Assembly: GCA_030268105.1 (NCBI GenBank)
Contig: BSDZ01000079.1
Coordinates: 930,001 to 994,000 of the forward strand
DNA from: Volvox africanus
Taxonomy: Eukaryota; Chlorophyta; Chlorophyceae; Chlamydomonadales; Volvocaceae
DNA: 64,000 bases
Direction of reading: 5' to 3'
Every line of letters starts with the position of its first letter. Position 1 is the first letter of the stretch. The translations under genes were made by a program, and so were the position numbers. Of this stretch, positions 1 to 17,552 are shown piece by piece. A model generated the notes under the pieces. It was not told where the DNA came from. It saw nothing but the letters and a program-made list of their open reading frames with translations, and made no database searches.

Positions 1-919
1 ATGATATCACTTGAAACCATACAACGCTTAAGGTACAACTGAGTACGGCTTCTTGATGTTAGGAAAAGGGGGCCGGGTAACTGGCAGGCTGCGGTTAGGT
101 TAGGCAAAGTGCTGCGTGCGATGAACCGGTATTAACAGCGCTACGTTCATCCGTTAGTCTTCTGGCACACCGCACATTGGAGCGATTTCTCCACTTCCGA
201 CATGCCTCTCAAAGATGTCCTACGCCATAGCACATAATCTGAAACCTGCCTCTTTCACCACACACAGCTTTGGTTCATGGTATCGCCGGATGTCATCATT
301 TGCGGCACTATGAGGGAAATCCCGATTATTTTGCGTCGGTATCTAGCTGACAAATCGTCACCGCCAAGAAATGCTCCCACATATCGGTCATGCCATGCAG
401 GCCGCGAAAGTCCAAGGGAGCACAGGATGGCTTCGTCACCACCACAGACGGAGGCGTTGAACCACTGGTACTCAACGGCTCAACGGCGACGGTGGCAGCA
501 GCGGCGAGCAGCGGTTGTGAACCAACGAATGACCCCCCGGGGATGACTGCCATGGCATCATCGGCCTCAGCAGGCATGACACCAGAACAACCCAGGGCGG
601 AAACAAGGAAGGTACGAATGTACGGCAGGCTGCACGTTTTGTTTGGGTTGATTCTTGCAGACACTTGCAATACGGCAGTATTGTGCAGTATGGTACAGCC
701 CATACCGAAGGTTGTACGGTATGGGCTGCACCATACTTAATCCTAGACATCGGTTGCGCAGGGTCCATCTGGCGGGCGTTATGCCAACCATAAAATTTTC
801 ATAGTCTCGCAAACGCCATTACGGCGCCGTAGTAATCCCGGGCTGCTGTGTCTCTCCCTCTTCCACAGCCCCACTTAACGCGCCGCGCACACCCAAACTG
901 CTGAGAAACGCAGGAGGCG
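1..919. other. Left-edge region without recognised gene
   Basis: I see no exon with recognisable protein similarity here. Several overlapping open frames of 80-125 codons lie at 277-812 on both strands, but they overlap one another and resemble nothing I know. The region should contain the promoter and 5' leader of arsJ, whose first supported ATG is at 920. A splice-acceptor-like CGCAG ends at 913, so an upstream non-coding or short coding exon is possible. A strong hairpin at 687-737 is listed separately. Confidence 0.5.
687..737. repeat. 21-bp inverted repeat (hairpin) upstream of arsJ
   Basis: The arms at 687-707 and 717-737 are complementary over 21 bp with one mismatch, around a 9-nt loop. 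A smaller hairpin (AATAC, GGCA, GTATT) lies just before it at 669-682. The structure lies 183 bp upstream of the arsJ ATG. It could be a transcribed stem-loop, a small MITE-like remnant or chance; the sequence alone does not say which. Confidence 0.75.
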
Positions 920-3900
920 ATGCAGCGGCAGTTTTCCACTCTACGACCTTTCGTCATCATCTCACTGTCGTACCTGCTGTTCACGACCACCGATGGCGCC
1001 GTACGCATGATTGTGTTGCTGCACGCGTACCGGTCGGGTTTCAGCGCTTGGCAGGTGAGTGTCACTTTGTGTTGGGCACCAGGGCACTAGACTGGGAGAC
1101 AGCCTAAAGCAGAGATGAACTGCTGTACTACGCGGGCGCATCAAAAAACCAACCCGGCACGTTTCATCCCTTATCGCCTCATCCCACATGATGGCCTACA
1201 TCAGCCGGCATCGAGAGCCTTCCGAACAAACATGGGGGCCGCGTGTACCGGGGGCGGGTGTTTGCTGTCATAACATTCCATTGCACGGCAATACCACGAA
1301 CGACATGACTTCATCACCCTTCTCCCTAATGGACGGAAATCCTTTCCTGCCAGGTGGCCATCATGTTCTCACTTTACGAGACAGCTGGCGTCGTGACAAA
1401 TCTTGCGGCAGGTACTTTCCTGAAGAATAGGGGAGTACGGGGGAAAATGAAAGGAAGTATGCATCCGTACGGTAGGGAGGGCGGACAGAGCAGGGAATTA
1501 GTTGGGAGGTGGGAAATGGTGGCAGGGAAATGCTCCGTGTTTGCCGTCGTCTAGCTAAAAATGCGCGTACCCCGCGGGTCGCTCCCTGCAGCTCCCGGCC
1601 GGCCCCCCGGCCCTTCGTCTGCACTCCCCGCCGCAGCCAATACCCGTCCCTCTCAGCTTCAAGCCGACTCCTTCCGGTTAGATGAATGGGAGAATTTGCA
1701 CGCTGACAAGCAGCGCCCGGCAAGATTTAGTTTTGGCCATTTCGGCGGCCTTGGCCGTGGTGCGTCCCTCGTACAGCACCCATCGACATGACCGCCACCG
1801 TCACGACCCACCCCGGTCACATACAGGAATGATGGGCGCGAAATGGGGCATTAAGTGGACACTACTATCCGGTTTGTCGCTGCAACTGGTGGGCATATCA
1901 ATGCTCTACGGCTGGCGGGACGGCTGGTCGGCGCCGGAGAACCGATGGAAGGGCATCCTGTTCGTGACCTGCGCCCAGGTGAAAAATCTGACGTCGGAGA
2001 TCGGGGTACATCATGAAAGTGTATATAATCATTAGCAGAGAATATGCGCATGTAGATCTGCAGGTTCTTGCTGCGTTGCCCCACGACCATGTGATATTAC
2101 TGGCTTCATGAGAGAGAGGGAGGGAGAGCCGGAGTGAGCGGAAGGGAGCGGAAGGGAGAGCGTGCCCTGGTCAGGTATACGTGTGTGTGTATACATGCAA
2201 CATACGCGGGGCGTCAAAGCAATTCACGCTTGTAGTAATCCAGGAAGGGGCTAGGCGGCGTCTTTCATTCTTTCCCTTCCTCGTGCCTCACCCCGACATC
2301 ATGCGGCACACACATGGTCCCAGGGGTCATCGCTTTCTCAGACACCCGACCCACTCCATCCTATAGAGCCTCACACGGGCACCTAGTCCATCATCTGACC
2401 TCTCGCATCGCTCGTCGTCGCGGCCCGCGGTCCTATCTCGTGATGGCCCCACACGCCGCAACGAGCAGCATTTCCAAGAGCCACTGTCACTACCACCACC
2501 ACTATGCCCAGATGTTATGCGGTATCGCCAAGGACCTGACCAAGCTCGGAGGCAAGACCGTCACCAAGCTCGTCACTCCGGACGAGCAACAGTCGCGGCT
2601 TTTCAAGTTGGTTTCCCTCATCACCGGGTGGAAGAACTCTCTTAAAGGTTGGGGGCGGAGGACACACGTGGGTGGGTGTGTTATAACACGTGGGGTGAGA
2701 GCCCAAGGTTGGGGGCCGGTTGTTTGCGCAAGACGAGGAGGCAAGCAGACGGGCACAGCTACAGGATGGTTGGGCCTTGTGATTGTGTCCGTGTGGTTGT
2801 TTGCGAACGTCAACAACGGATTAGGAGAAGTAGGAGTAATGGGGAGGAGGAGGAGGAGGAGGAGGGAGGAGGGAGGAGGGAGGAGGGACCTCGTCAGGGT
2901 TACCGTTCGCCAGCTGCCGATATAAGGCCCCCTCCCCGCCCCCGGTCTCGCTCCGGCTTTCTCGGTTCTCAAACCCCTTAACCCCGTAACGTATCATGTC
3001 TCCTTCATTCGTTCTTTCCCCCCAACCCACCAGGCATTGGCTACTTCCTCGGCGCCGCATGCATCGCCTTCAACTACCAGTTCGCTCTGGCGGTGCTGCT
3101 GGTGCTCATCCTGGCCGCCATGCCGTGGGCAGCGCTGGGGCTCACGCCGCAGCTAGGACGCGCACGAAAGGAGAATCTCACGTTGACTAAGATATTCAAG
3201 CAGCCGTACAACATCAATGTGCTGAGCGTGTCGCGGTACGAAGGTTATGGCCACGGTCGTATATGTTTCTGAAGCTTCCCAGCGACAAAGTGCGCCAAAT
3301 CAAACCTAAGCTCTTAGGCTCGTTTGTGCTGTATACCATGGTACGGCAAGCTGGGGCAGGTTGTAGGTGTCGTAGGTTTTCCAGTGGGACTGCCCTCTCT
3401 CCCCCGGGTGGGGTGGTGAAGGCCTTGATGGGGGTTCGGCTTCGGCTAGGTGGGAGGTGGGAGGTTGGAGTGGCAGACGGGAGGGGTCAGCGCCGCAGTA
3501 ACATTTTTTTGCCCACCAGATTGGGATCGATCCCGAATTCACACATGAATCGTCCACTTCTGGACTTAGTTTGGACAGTACGCAGCCACTCCGTCCCCCA
3601 ATAACTTTGTCCTCAATTTCGCTTACACTCATAGCAGTCAACACCTTTCTCCACACCTCCTTTTCCTCTGTCGGTATCTTACCTGCTCGACAGCAACTGT
3701 GATTCCCGAACCTCCAACCCGCGACCCGTTTTCAAATCGGATCTCTCTGCTACAGGTTCTTTTTGTTCGGCAGCCGAGATATGTGGTTCGAGGTCCCTTT
3801 ACCGTTCTTTCTGCGCAACAGCGTCTATGGCCTCGGCTGGAGCAGGCCGCTCACCGGGCTTTTCCTGGCGGTCTGGATTATTGTATACGGCCAGGTACAG

Positions 3901-5959
3901 CTACACGACATTCAGGGAGTTTTTAGTCGCCACCTTCGCAACCTTTCTTGCCGTACTGATACGTGTTCCTTACAATGAATGGTGGCTGCATATTTGCTGC
4001 TAAGTTCGTTTCAACCAGAGGGTTTTTCTTCTGACCAATCGCTGCTGCTTCTCTGTTGGTATCTCGGATGTACGCCCCACTTATAACCTGATGGCGTCTC
4101 CTCCTCGTCGCTCTGTTTACTCCAGGTGCAATCTTGGACCCCTCAACTGGTTTTGGCGCCCATGAAACAGGCACCCGCGAACAAGTACGGGGGTTTCGGG
4201 GGTTCGGTCTGGTGAGGCGGACGGAACATCGCACACATGTACACCCACCCCTCTCACAATCCCTCACAGCCCCGCAAGCTCCTCCTCCCCCAGCAGCACA
4301 CAACACCCGGGACCAACATCCCCACATGCACCGAATCCTTACAATTTGCCACCTACCAATGCCCGGGTGCCAGCTACCAGCCACCAACTGCCCACTCATC
4401 CCCCTCTGACCTGGTGTTGTGTGTCAGGTACGTGGCCGTGTTGTGGAATGTGCTGCTGGTTGCCACTCCGCTCTTCATGGGCTTCATGTTGCAGCTGGCT
4501 GGTGTGTTTCAGGTGGGCCTGATGGGACGAAGCCCTGGAACAACGATTTCGCGTGTGCGTTCTTGTGGCCCGTGGGTTGGGTTGGGGTACCGCGCGGTGG
4601 TACACACCTATCCTCTCGTCGTTCTGGCTTATTTCGGATTCAGGAGTGTGCGGCGGAGGAGTCTGTAGGCTGCCGCCATGCGGCGTAGCTACCCTAGGGC
4701 ATCCATCACAATCCCTTCGAAAGGAACTGCAGGAAATGGAACAATGCGCCCGACCCTGCCCTGTCTATCTATTTCCATCAAGTGCCTTATGGCGCGTTAC
4801 CATTACCGTTCAAAATTGTTGTGCAACAACAGCGACTGTGAACGCGAGAACGACCTCGCCCTCTCCTCTCACACTGTGCCGACCTCCTCGCCTTCTCCGG
4901 CCCCATTTTTGCTACAGGAGCATAACATTGGCGGTATGACCGGGGTGCTGGTTGCCGGCCTGGGGGCATTCTGTCTGATATTCGCCGTCAACTCGTCCAT
5001 CCATTCGTACCTAATTGTACGATATGCCCAAGGCGACAAGGTCGCCATGAACGTGGGCTTTTACTACTGCGCTAATGCTATGGGCCGGCTGACGGGTAAG
5101 CACTACTGCATATGTACGGCAGGAGAGGTTCAGTCCTCTCATTCGGTCGGTGCGTCATAAGTTCATCAGTGTGACCGTGGGGCGTTTGGGGTCACTCACA
5201 ACTTTGGTAGTTGTGTACGGCAAAACAACGCTCCAATTTTGCAGTCTCCCAAATGCCAAGGGCAACCAAGGTAGAGGGATGGGTTCACCACATGTCCTGC
5301 TCACCATATGCTCACCACATATTACCTATCATCCCACAGCCCACATCCCACAGCCGTATTTGCACTTGTCTGCCACGATGAGGACAGGATATAGTCAGCG
5401 ACAGATTGTGAACTTCGTTGTCACGTAGGTTAATAAGGAACGACTCGCATAAGTGTCAGTTGTCACGGCAAACGGGGGCCCGTGGGGTTCCTGAACGGGG
5501 CTGGATGTTAGCTCTTTTGCGCGTTGCGATGTGGCGCTACACCTGCTGCTGGACCTATCCCCCTGCTGGTCCTTTGCTTCCTTGGTGTTTTGGTTATCCC
5601 CTTGTTTTCCATTGAAAGTTGGTTCATCCCCGAGTCCCTGCCTGGCCACCCTCGATATTCCAGAGCCTCTCCCCCATAGACGAGCACACACACCTCTGCT
5701 AGCGCCTTCCCTCTCTTTCCGCTGGGGGCCTGCAGGCACCCTGGTTAGCGGCGCGCTGTATTCTTATGCGGGAGACAATGTCGTACAGGGCTTTGCGGCG
5801 TGCTTTTGGGCCTCGGTGGGATTTGCCGTGATCTCTGCAGCGGTGGAGATGTTTCTGGCGGACAACTCCGGAGGCCTTATGTGCGGATCTTGCTTGACGA
5901 TCGTGCCGCCACCTGAGCGTGCCGCAACGGGCGGAGTCAGCGAAGTCGATCTGGAGTAA
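920..5959 (+). CDS. arsJ: Organoarsenical efflux MFS permease ArsJ (10 exons, 455 aa)
   Basis: Exons: 920-1054, 1354-1411, 1827-1978, 2512-2647, 3034-3235, 3756-3894, 4126-4184, 4428-4512, 4918-5095, 5736-5959. All joins keep frame, all introns are GT-AG, and the stop is TAA. The protein is an MFS carrier with about a dozen hydrophobic segments and follows bacterial ArsJ from end to end: TTDGAVRMIVLLHA near the start, SLYETAGVVTNLAAG, GIAKDLTKLGGKTVTKLVTP, FLFGSRDMWFEVPLP, FAVNSSIHSYLIVRYA and NVGFYYCANAMGRLTG. Bacterial ArsJ is about 410 aa; the extra length is mostly a polar C-terminal tail with a CGSC pair. Known family role: export of 1-arseno-3-phosphoglycerate across the plasma membrane, giving arsenate resistance. 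The neighbouring gapdh (11743) would make that substrate. The start at 920 gives MQRQFSTLRPF directly before the first membrane segment; an additional upstream exon cannot be excluded. Codon use is like that of its neighbours, so if it was transferred from bacteria this was not recent. Confidence 0.93.
2841..2889. repeat. (GAG/GGA)n purine microsatellite in arsJ intron 4
   Basis: A run of GAGGAGGAG and GGGAGGA units lies in the intron between arsJ exons 4 and 5. Simple repeats of this kind are scattered through the introns of this window and have no evident function. Confidence 0.8.
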
Positions 5960-7039
5960 GGATTACTGAGCTGGATGAAAACATGGAAGTACGATAGCTA
6001 ATGAAGGAAGACATATCTTCAGCTTCCTCCCATACCCGGGCTGTGTCTTAAAAATCAAGACTTGGGATGTCTGAAACACTCATGGGTTTGCGGACGACGT
6101 CCCCCAGCAGCCAGTCAGTGTCAATCTCCGCTAACCACCTCATATTCGGCGTTGCGTAGGGAAGAATTTATATAGGTTGCTAAACGATAACACGAAAAAT
6201 GAAGAGGTTGCTACTTTTCCTAGTTTTGTGCGAAGCAGGAGTACTGGAAACGTGCATGTTTCGTTCATGTAACCACAACTTCCACATACGTCTGCGACCC
6301 CGAGCCGGCATGAGGGATCTTCCGCCCGTAGCTGCTCCCCCCCCTCCTCGTTGCCTCCTCACACTGTCACGTGTCGTTCATGTCCCTTTCGAGTCCCCTG
6401 CCGCTTCAACTACCCTAACGGGCCATCTCTATAACAATCGTTTCAAGGTGGCGTACCTCAACAGCGGCCCACTATATAACCTAGTCTGGCCGGAGCCTTG
6501 TTTTTCCCTGTTCGCTAGCTAGCTAGCTAGATGGACACCCGCGTCCAGCCATTCCTATCGACTTCGACATGTATTGCTGGGTTTAGTGCTCATCACAGTG
6601 CGCATCACAAGCGTCCAGCAGATCTAGCGGACAAGTCACAATAATGATGCCCGACGCGATCCCCATCAACCCAGGGGAGCCCTCTGTTATAATGATATCT
6701 AATGATGTCTAATAATCCTCACGTTAACTCGCGAGCTCTTTCACAGATGTTGTATCACACAGATGATACAACACCCTGACCTCATCGACCGTATAACAAC
6801 TTAAGGGCTGATGGGAAGGCCGGAACCCAGGATCTCTGCGGGCATCCGTCGCATTATAACTTCTGCCCCGGCTCTACCTTGTATGTCTGCGGGACAGCAC
6901 GTCTAATCCAATGAGAACAAAGTCGCCTATTTCCGGAGGCCACTTACACGGCCACTTGCCGCCAGCAAACAGCGAGCCTGCAAGCCCGGGAAACCTGACA
7001 CGCCTTCACCCTTCAAACTCCGCAGCTTGACCTGACTAC
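5960..7039. other. Convergent intergenic region between arsJ and pgk
   Basis: This 1.08-kb stretch separates the 3' ends of arsJ (plus) and pgk (minus), so it should hold both 3' UTRs. I found no coding similarity. A short (GCTA)n run is at about 6514-6530. Possible TGTAA-type polyadenylation signals exist (for example near 6269), but the motif is too short to assign. Confidence 0.5.
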
Positions 7040-10000
7040 TCACGTGATCTGATCCTCGTCCTCATTACCCAACCCGGCCCCTCCAAGCCCATTCCCCCCT
7101 CCTACACCGTCACGTAACTTCGCCGTTTCAACTGCCGGAATGTCGCCAGCCGCACTACCATCGGCAGTGCTAGATCCGCCTCCTCGTCCGACATCGCCTC
7201 CGCTGCCGGGGCGCAACAGAGCCCGCAACCCCGGCATGCCCTTGCCCTCAATGAGCTCCAGGGTGGCTCCTCCGCCAGTGGAGATGTGGCTAATGTGCTC
7301 TGCAAGGCCAGCGGCCGTAACCGCCGCCACAGAATCGCCGCCTGCCGCCAACACGGGGGTAACACATACGGGGGTAACATATGATGGTACGACAGCAATA
7401 TTTTAAGCCGAGTATCATTCAGCGGAGCCACGGGGAAGCCAGGTGCTTTACGGTTTGCTCTCCCACGCGGCGACTTCAACCAACCCTAACAATCCGCAGC
7501 CCCAGTCCCCTGGATGCCGCAGAGTGGTCGTCAGAGTGAACAACCCCTCTGCGGCAGAGACCCGCAGCTGAGTTGCCACGCCACCTAGCCGCTCTCCTTT
7601 ACACGTCATCACTGAGCCATAAGGTGTTTTCCCAGCCGCCGGTGCCAACCGCGACATTACCTCCAATGATGGTGACGGCGCCGCGCTTCGATGCCTCGTC
7701 CAGCGTTCCCGCAATGGCCACGGTGCCCGCAGCAAATTCTGGCACTTCAAACTTCCCTGGGGTCCCCGCCGGTCCCGGGTGTCATGCGCAGAGGTCGGGG
7801 TGAGGTTTGGCACACGCAGATGCCGTACAGGAGCATCGTTGGTTTGCCCAGCAGGGACTTGCCAGCGTGTAAGGACCAAGAACTATGCCACGTGGCACAA
7901 TACACAATACATAGAGCACCGAGCAGGAACGAGCAGATGACTTGCGAAGCGAAACATTCGTTACTTCCCTCGCTCGCTCGCTCGCTCGTTCGTTCATTCC
8001 TTGAGGCGCAGGCTATCGCATCACGCGTCGGTGGACAATAGCAGCAATGTGGCTGGTTTGCGTACGGCAGTATAATTTTGGCCGCCATTCAGATGTATAC
8101 GACGTGGGGGATTGAAAAAGGACTACGTTCACTCAAAGACCTTATGTGATTTCTATCGCGATCAACCCGGTTTTCATTTGGGCCGTAGTCAGTACCCCAT
8201 CATCATGCGATTATGCTTACCCATAGGCCCATTCCAAAATATTGTACGGCAGCATAATAGCTCCTGTCGGAAGGTTGCCATGGTTTCGGGGCCAATATCC
8301 ACGCCGTACCGACCTGGTATGGAGTAGCACAAATGGGCCAGGGGTTGCGGCCGCGCACCGTCATTAGTGCAGTTAGGGGATAAGGTGCCAGTTATGTGCC
8401 GTACAGCATCCCCGGGGTCGGGACATACCGCCTGAGACATTTATCTGCGGGCTGCACACAGCGGGTTGCGCTAAATGTCGAATCCGTTACAACTCTGCTC
8501 TTGAATACTTCAACATCTATTAGTCAACGCATCCTTGTTATCTGAATGTGCTTCAATGATTGGCACTTATAGTACCTTCGCCAACTGTTATCTGACGTGG
8601 CCATCTAGACAGGGCTCGGGACAGCTGCATGCAAGCAAGCCAGGGAGAAGGAGCTGTTAGGGGGCTTAGGGTTAGCATCGTCACATAAGTGTGACATCCG
8701 GCCCCACAAGTGCGACAATAAGTGCTCTGAAAGCCATGAACCCATTCCAAACGACCCCCGACCTACCCGCGGGGATGCAGGGTCTGTCCGGTGTACAGCA
8801 GTCCAGGGTCAGGGGCGCCACCCCCCTGGTGTCGAGGCACTCGGGGCGAGACAGAGAGGAAGACCACAACACGTCGCTGGGGAGCAGCAGCCGGGTGCCC
8901 CGCTCCGCTGCCCGGGTCATCATCCGGCGGCAGGGCTGAAGGCCGGTGCGGTTTCGTGTTGTACGCAACACCAGCAAGTTATATGTGTTAGGAACGACAT
9001 AGGGGCAGCGCATAACGTCTTAGGGTCAACGCACATCTACAAAGAAAAGGAAAGGGATGGGTGGAAGTGAGGCACGTCGTGCGTGTGTATGAGCATGGTT
9101 ATGCGCATGTAGGCAAAAGATTGTCATCATAAAAGGAGGAGATGAAACACTCAACACATAGGCTTCCAGTCCTATTGTAGAACCCTAAGTAGAATGGATA
9201 TTACGGCACGGAAAATGTGCGAGTGTACGACAGATGCTATACGACACGCATCAACTTCGCCCGAGTCGCGGCCCAAAGAGCTCTTTTGAGGTAAGAGTGG
9301 ACCCCCCCTCATGCAGCTTCTCATGCACCACCTCACCTCCAGCCAGCCCTCTTCAATCTGAGTGGAGCCGACGGACACGCCCTTGGCGGCCAGCAACGTG
9401 AACGCCATGCGGCCCCCCACCGCCACCACATCCGCGAGCTCCACCAGCGCCGCGATCACCCCGATCTTATCCGCGACCTTGGCGCCACCCAGTGCCACTC
9501 CCAAAGGCCTATTCACGCGCATGAGCCGAGGCCGGGAGGGGTTGCTGGAGGGTTAAATATTCGCTAGGAAGCAGGTGGCCCTTCGTGAAGGATATGTAAG
9601 GCCCTTTTGGGGGGATGGAAGGGGGAGGTCCGATTGAGTTTGGTCGGAGGCCACAGGCAATGGCGTGGTGTGTTTGTGCTCGTATGGCCGCCGAAGAATT
9701 CTCCCATGTCAATAACCTTTTACCCGGGAAGTAAAGGGAGGTGGCGGTAAGAAACGTGGCGTGCATGGAGCCGGAGCCGGAGCCGAATTGCAGACAAAAA
9801 AATGAGTCAAGATGAAATGAGTTTCATCGTCATCGGGAATATGAGCACACGATCCATGTGTGTGTGTGTGTGCCATATTACCTTACTGGGTCGTACAATC
9901 GGTCTGCTAGCTCCGTGAGTTCTCGTCGGATCAGGGGACCAGGATAGCACGAAGGTACGAACCAGGTGATGCCCTGAAAGGGTTGGGTAGTTCGTAATCG

Positions 10001-11371
10001 GTTGGCGGTTAGATTGAGATCTTGTTTTATTCACATTGACGGGCTGCCCTTCCTTCCTACAGCTTTGAGAGCCCCACATCCCAAATAAGTTTGTATTATG
10101 ATACCCTGCCTGCACACACACGAAACCGGCACACGAAACCGGCTGGCCGACCTCGTCTTCCACGTCCCTGACTGCAACCCTTCGCGTCCCTTTTTTTATC
10201 CGATATCTTATGGATATCCGAATTCGAAACGGTCCATGCGCAGCTGACCTTGCCGCCAATCATTCCCCCAACCGTGTAGACCCCTCTGACCCGCGAGGCT
10301 ACTGTATGCCCCAACTGCAACTGCGCATCCCCGGGCGGCACGTGCATGGCCAGGCCCACGCGCACCGTGACGCTGCCTTGGTCCCGGTGTACGACACCAA
10401 AGGCGTCGTTCACAAAGACATCGCATAACGCCGCAAGGTCACGGGCAAAGTCTGGTGAGCTGCCGGCATCCCCCTCATGGAAGCGCGTGTTCTCCAACAG
10501 CAGCGCCTGAGCACGAACCGTGAAGGTAAGGTGAAGCACTCGCGAACATTCGGCCATGTGCCCGAGTGTTTGTGGTCAGCTGTCGCGGTGGCACAGCGAT
10601 ATTTTTAAAATCAAGGATATCGGATCCTGTTGGACGTACGGTGCGCACGGTTCGTGGATCTGGTTCATGCATAAAACGAAATGCGCACGTATGTGCTTGC
10701 AAAACCGTATTTCGACGAATTAGTAAGGTGGCCAGAGGACAAAAGAAAGCCGGCGGGGCTACACCTAGGCGATGTAATTACCGGTAGTGACGGTTAAGAA
10801 TGTAATCGCAATGAAAACGGGGAGCAGCTACTCACATTGGAGGGAAGAACACACACACAGCTTTGCGCAAAACCCAAAGGACACTCAAGATCGAGCTATA
10901 TGCGCAGGGAAAGGGCATACCCACTTGTCCGGGTTGCAGCTGTGCCACTGCCGCCGCAGCCTCGGACCCTATGCAGTCATCTGCTAAGCCCCGGAATGCG
11001 CAGGAACCAAGCTCCGCTTCCAGGAGTGCCGCTACCGGCCGCAGGCTGTACATCGCTTGCATTTGCTGACGGGATTGCTTCTTTGGCTCCGGCCGGCCGA
11101 AATGGCTGACGAGGATAACACGAGCGTTCTGGTTGAGCAAGAGCTGTATGGTGGGAAGGACCGCCTTGACACGCGAGGAATCGGTTACGGCACCTGTGGC
11201 TTCATCCACCGGCACATTGAAGTCGACTCGGAGCAAAACACGTTTCCCTGAAAAATTCTTAGATCTTATGTCAAGGTCGGGTGACAGCAGGTCCCGCACG
11301 ACGTCTCGTAGTGGTCTGTGGGCAGAGTCGCCCGACATTAGGCTAGTTTTCATCGATAGGAGTGAGGTCAC
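7040..11371 (-). CDS. pgk: Phosphoglycerate kinase (7 exons, about 499 aa)
   Basis: Exons in transcript order: 10925-11371, about 10322-10506, about 9337-9544, 8767-8935, 8221-8313, 7661-7756, 7040-7341. All the classical PGK motifs are present: [84 protein letters not shown] and [17 protein letters not shown]. The enzyme interconverts 1,3-bisphosphoglycerate + ADP and 3-phosphoglycerate + ATP. The N-terminus is about 30 residues longer than in bacterial PGKs, and a Gly/Ala/Asp-rich tail of about 45 residues follows the catalytic core. The weak spot is the exon 2/3 junction: the stretch expected to resemble FLMEKEL...NPKRPF is not recognisable, and the donor I used (near 10321) is poor; exon 3 may instead begin at 9506. 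The gene lies between arsJ and gapdh and is divergent from gapdh, so a role in the same arsenate pathway is inferred, not shown. It could also be an ordinary glycolytic PGK that happens to sit here. Confidence 0.88.
7973..7998. repeat. (CTCG)n / (TTCG)n microsatellite in pgk intron
   Basis: Tandem tetranucleotides CTCG then TTCG lie within the intron between pgk exons 5 and 6. No function is apparent. Confidence 0.8.
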
Positions 11372-11742
11372 AAGCAGTAATCAATTCACAATTTTTGTTC
11401 CATCTTATGTGTGCGTATACTCGCCATGAACACAAAGCGCTTCGGCTTTGTTTCACACCTTGGCTAAAACACGCAAGCAAATCGCGTTAATCGCGGAAAT
11501 ATGCCCTATAACATACTTCCAGACTTTAGGGAAATCATTGCCGAATTTCATTTCCTAATGGCATCAATTAAGCTTGGGAACAATTCAGTAGTCTATCGGA
11601 ATATTTCGGTTAGTAGGTCACGATTTAAGAATAATCCCTACAAGATTCCCATTCTCCACTAAGTCTGAGTGTGACAAGTAGAGTCCACCTGTCACAAGGC
11701 GATACTTGCAAGAAGCCATTTTAGTGAATTACGAATACGAGA
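11372..11742. promoter_or_regulatory. Shared divergent promoter region of pgk and gapdh
   Basis: Only 371 bp separate the pgk start codon (11371, minus) from the gapdh start codon (11743, plus), so both promoters and both 5' leaders must lie here. The segment is richer in A/T than the flanking exons. It contains a perfect 7-bp stem with a GCTTCG loop at 11432-11451, close to the pgk ATG, and a short CGCG-TTAAT-CGCG dyad at 11483-11495. I recognise no known regulator site. Co-regulation of the two enzymes is inferred from the geometry. Confidence 0.6.
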
Positions 11743-16712
<4,970 letters not shown>

Positions 16713-16906
16713 GGTCAGCGTCTGTATTGGGCAGATTGCACGCTGCACTTATGCTGTCTGTGGTCGTACGTGTTGCCGTGATTTCCTGGTTTTGTGTGTG
16801 TGGGGGGGGGAGATCATGAGGGGGCGCTCTTTTCTCTGGAGGCTGCACGACTCAGACGCTACGACCGGCGCTTAAACGCAGCGGGTCGGGGGGGGGTCAC
16901 TGCCGA

Positions 16907-16941
16907 CCTAGTCAGATGTTCGCAACCTAGTCAGATGTTCT
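16907..16941. repeat. 18-bp tandem duplication
   Basis: ACCTAGTCAGATGTTC is repeated twice with a short spacer, downstream of the gapdh stop codon. Confidence 0.8.
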
Positions 16942-17462
16942 TTGTGTATGGGACCGGCAAGGGCGTGCCGATATTCGCCAATGGTAAGTCAAGGTAAGAT
17001 CATAATGGGCGCCGAAGTATAAGCAAACTGTCTTTGCAGAATGCTCGCTAAGTGGCGGAATGTATGTGCGCTCGTGGATTCAAGTTCGTGACCTAAGAAG
17101 ACATGCACAACTGATTTATCATTTATCTAAAGATCGTGGCAAGGCAATGCCGCGCCAAGTTCATGATGCCGCGTTGTCGAAGTGCAATAGGCACCATTTG
17201 CTTCTCGAATTCCTGTGTGGTGATTGTTACTTCTCGTCATGCATTGTGTTTTGGGGGAGAGGCTCGGCTCTCTCAGCTCGGCGGCTCGGTTTTCTGATGG
17301 ATCCAAACATAGTTGTTTCACGGTGCATTCTGTTGCCTGGTTCCGGAGTTTATTTTCCGCTCGACGGGAACGTGTCTAACCCGTGTAACCGAAACCTCAC
17401 CATGCATGATGTCCACAAATCCAGTAATGGCAAGCTGCATTCGTTGATCCGGGTTTGGGCCC

Positions 17463-17552
17463 GGCTCCTCAAAAGGGCTCCTCAAAACGGCTCGTCAAAA
17501 AGGCTCCTCAAAACGGCTCGTCAAAAGGGATCCTCAAAACGGCTCCTCAAAG
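17463..17552. repeat. Tandem repeat of about 16 bp, GGCTCNTCAAAA type
   Basis: Six degenerate copies of a GGCTC(C/G)TCAAAA(C/G) unit lie in tandem. The array is open in more than one frame, which is a by-product of repetition, not evidence of coding. Confidence 0.8.
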
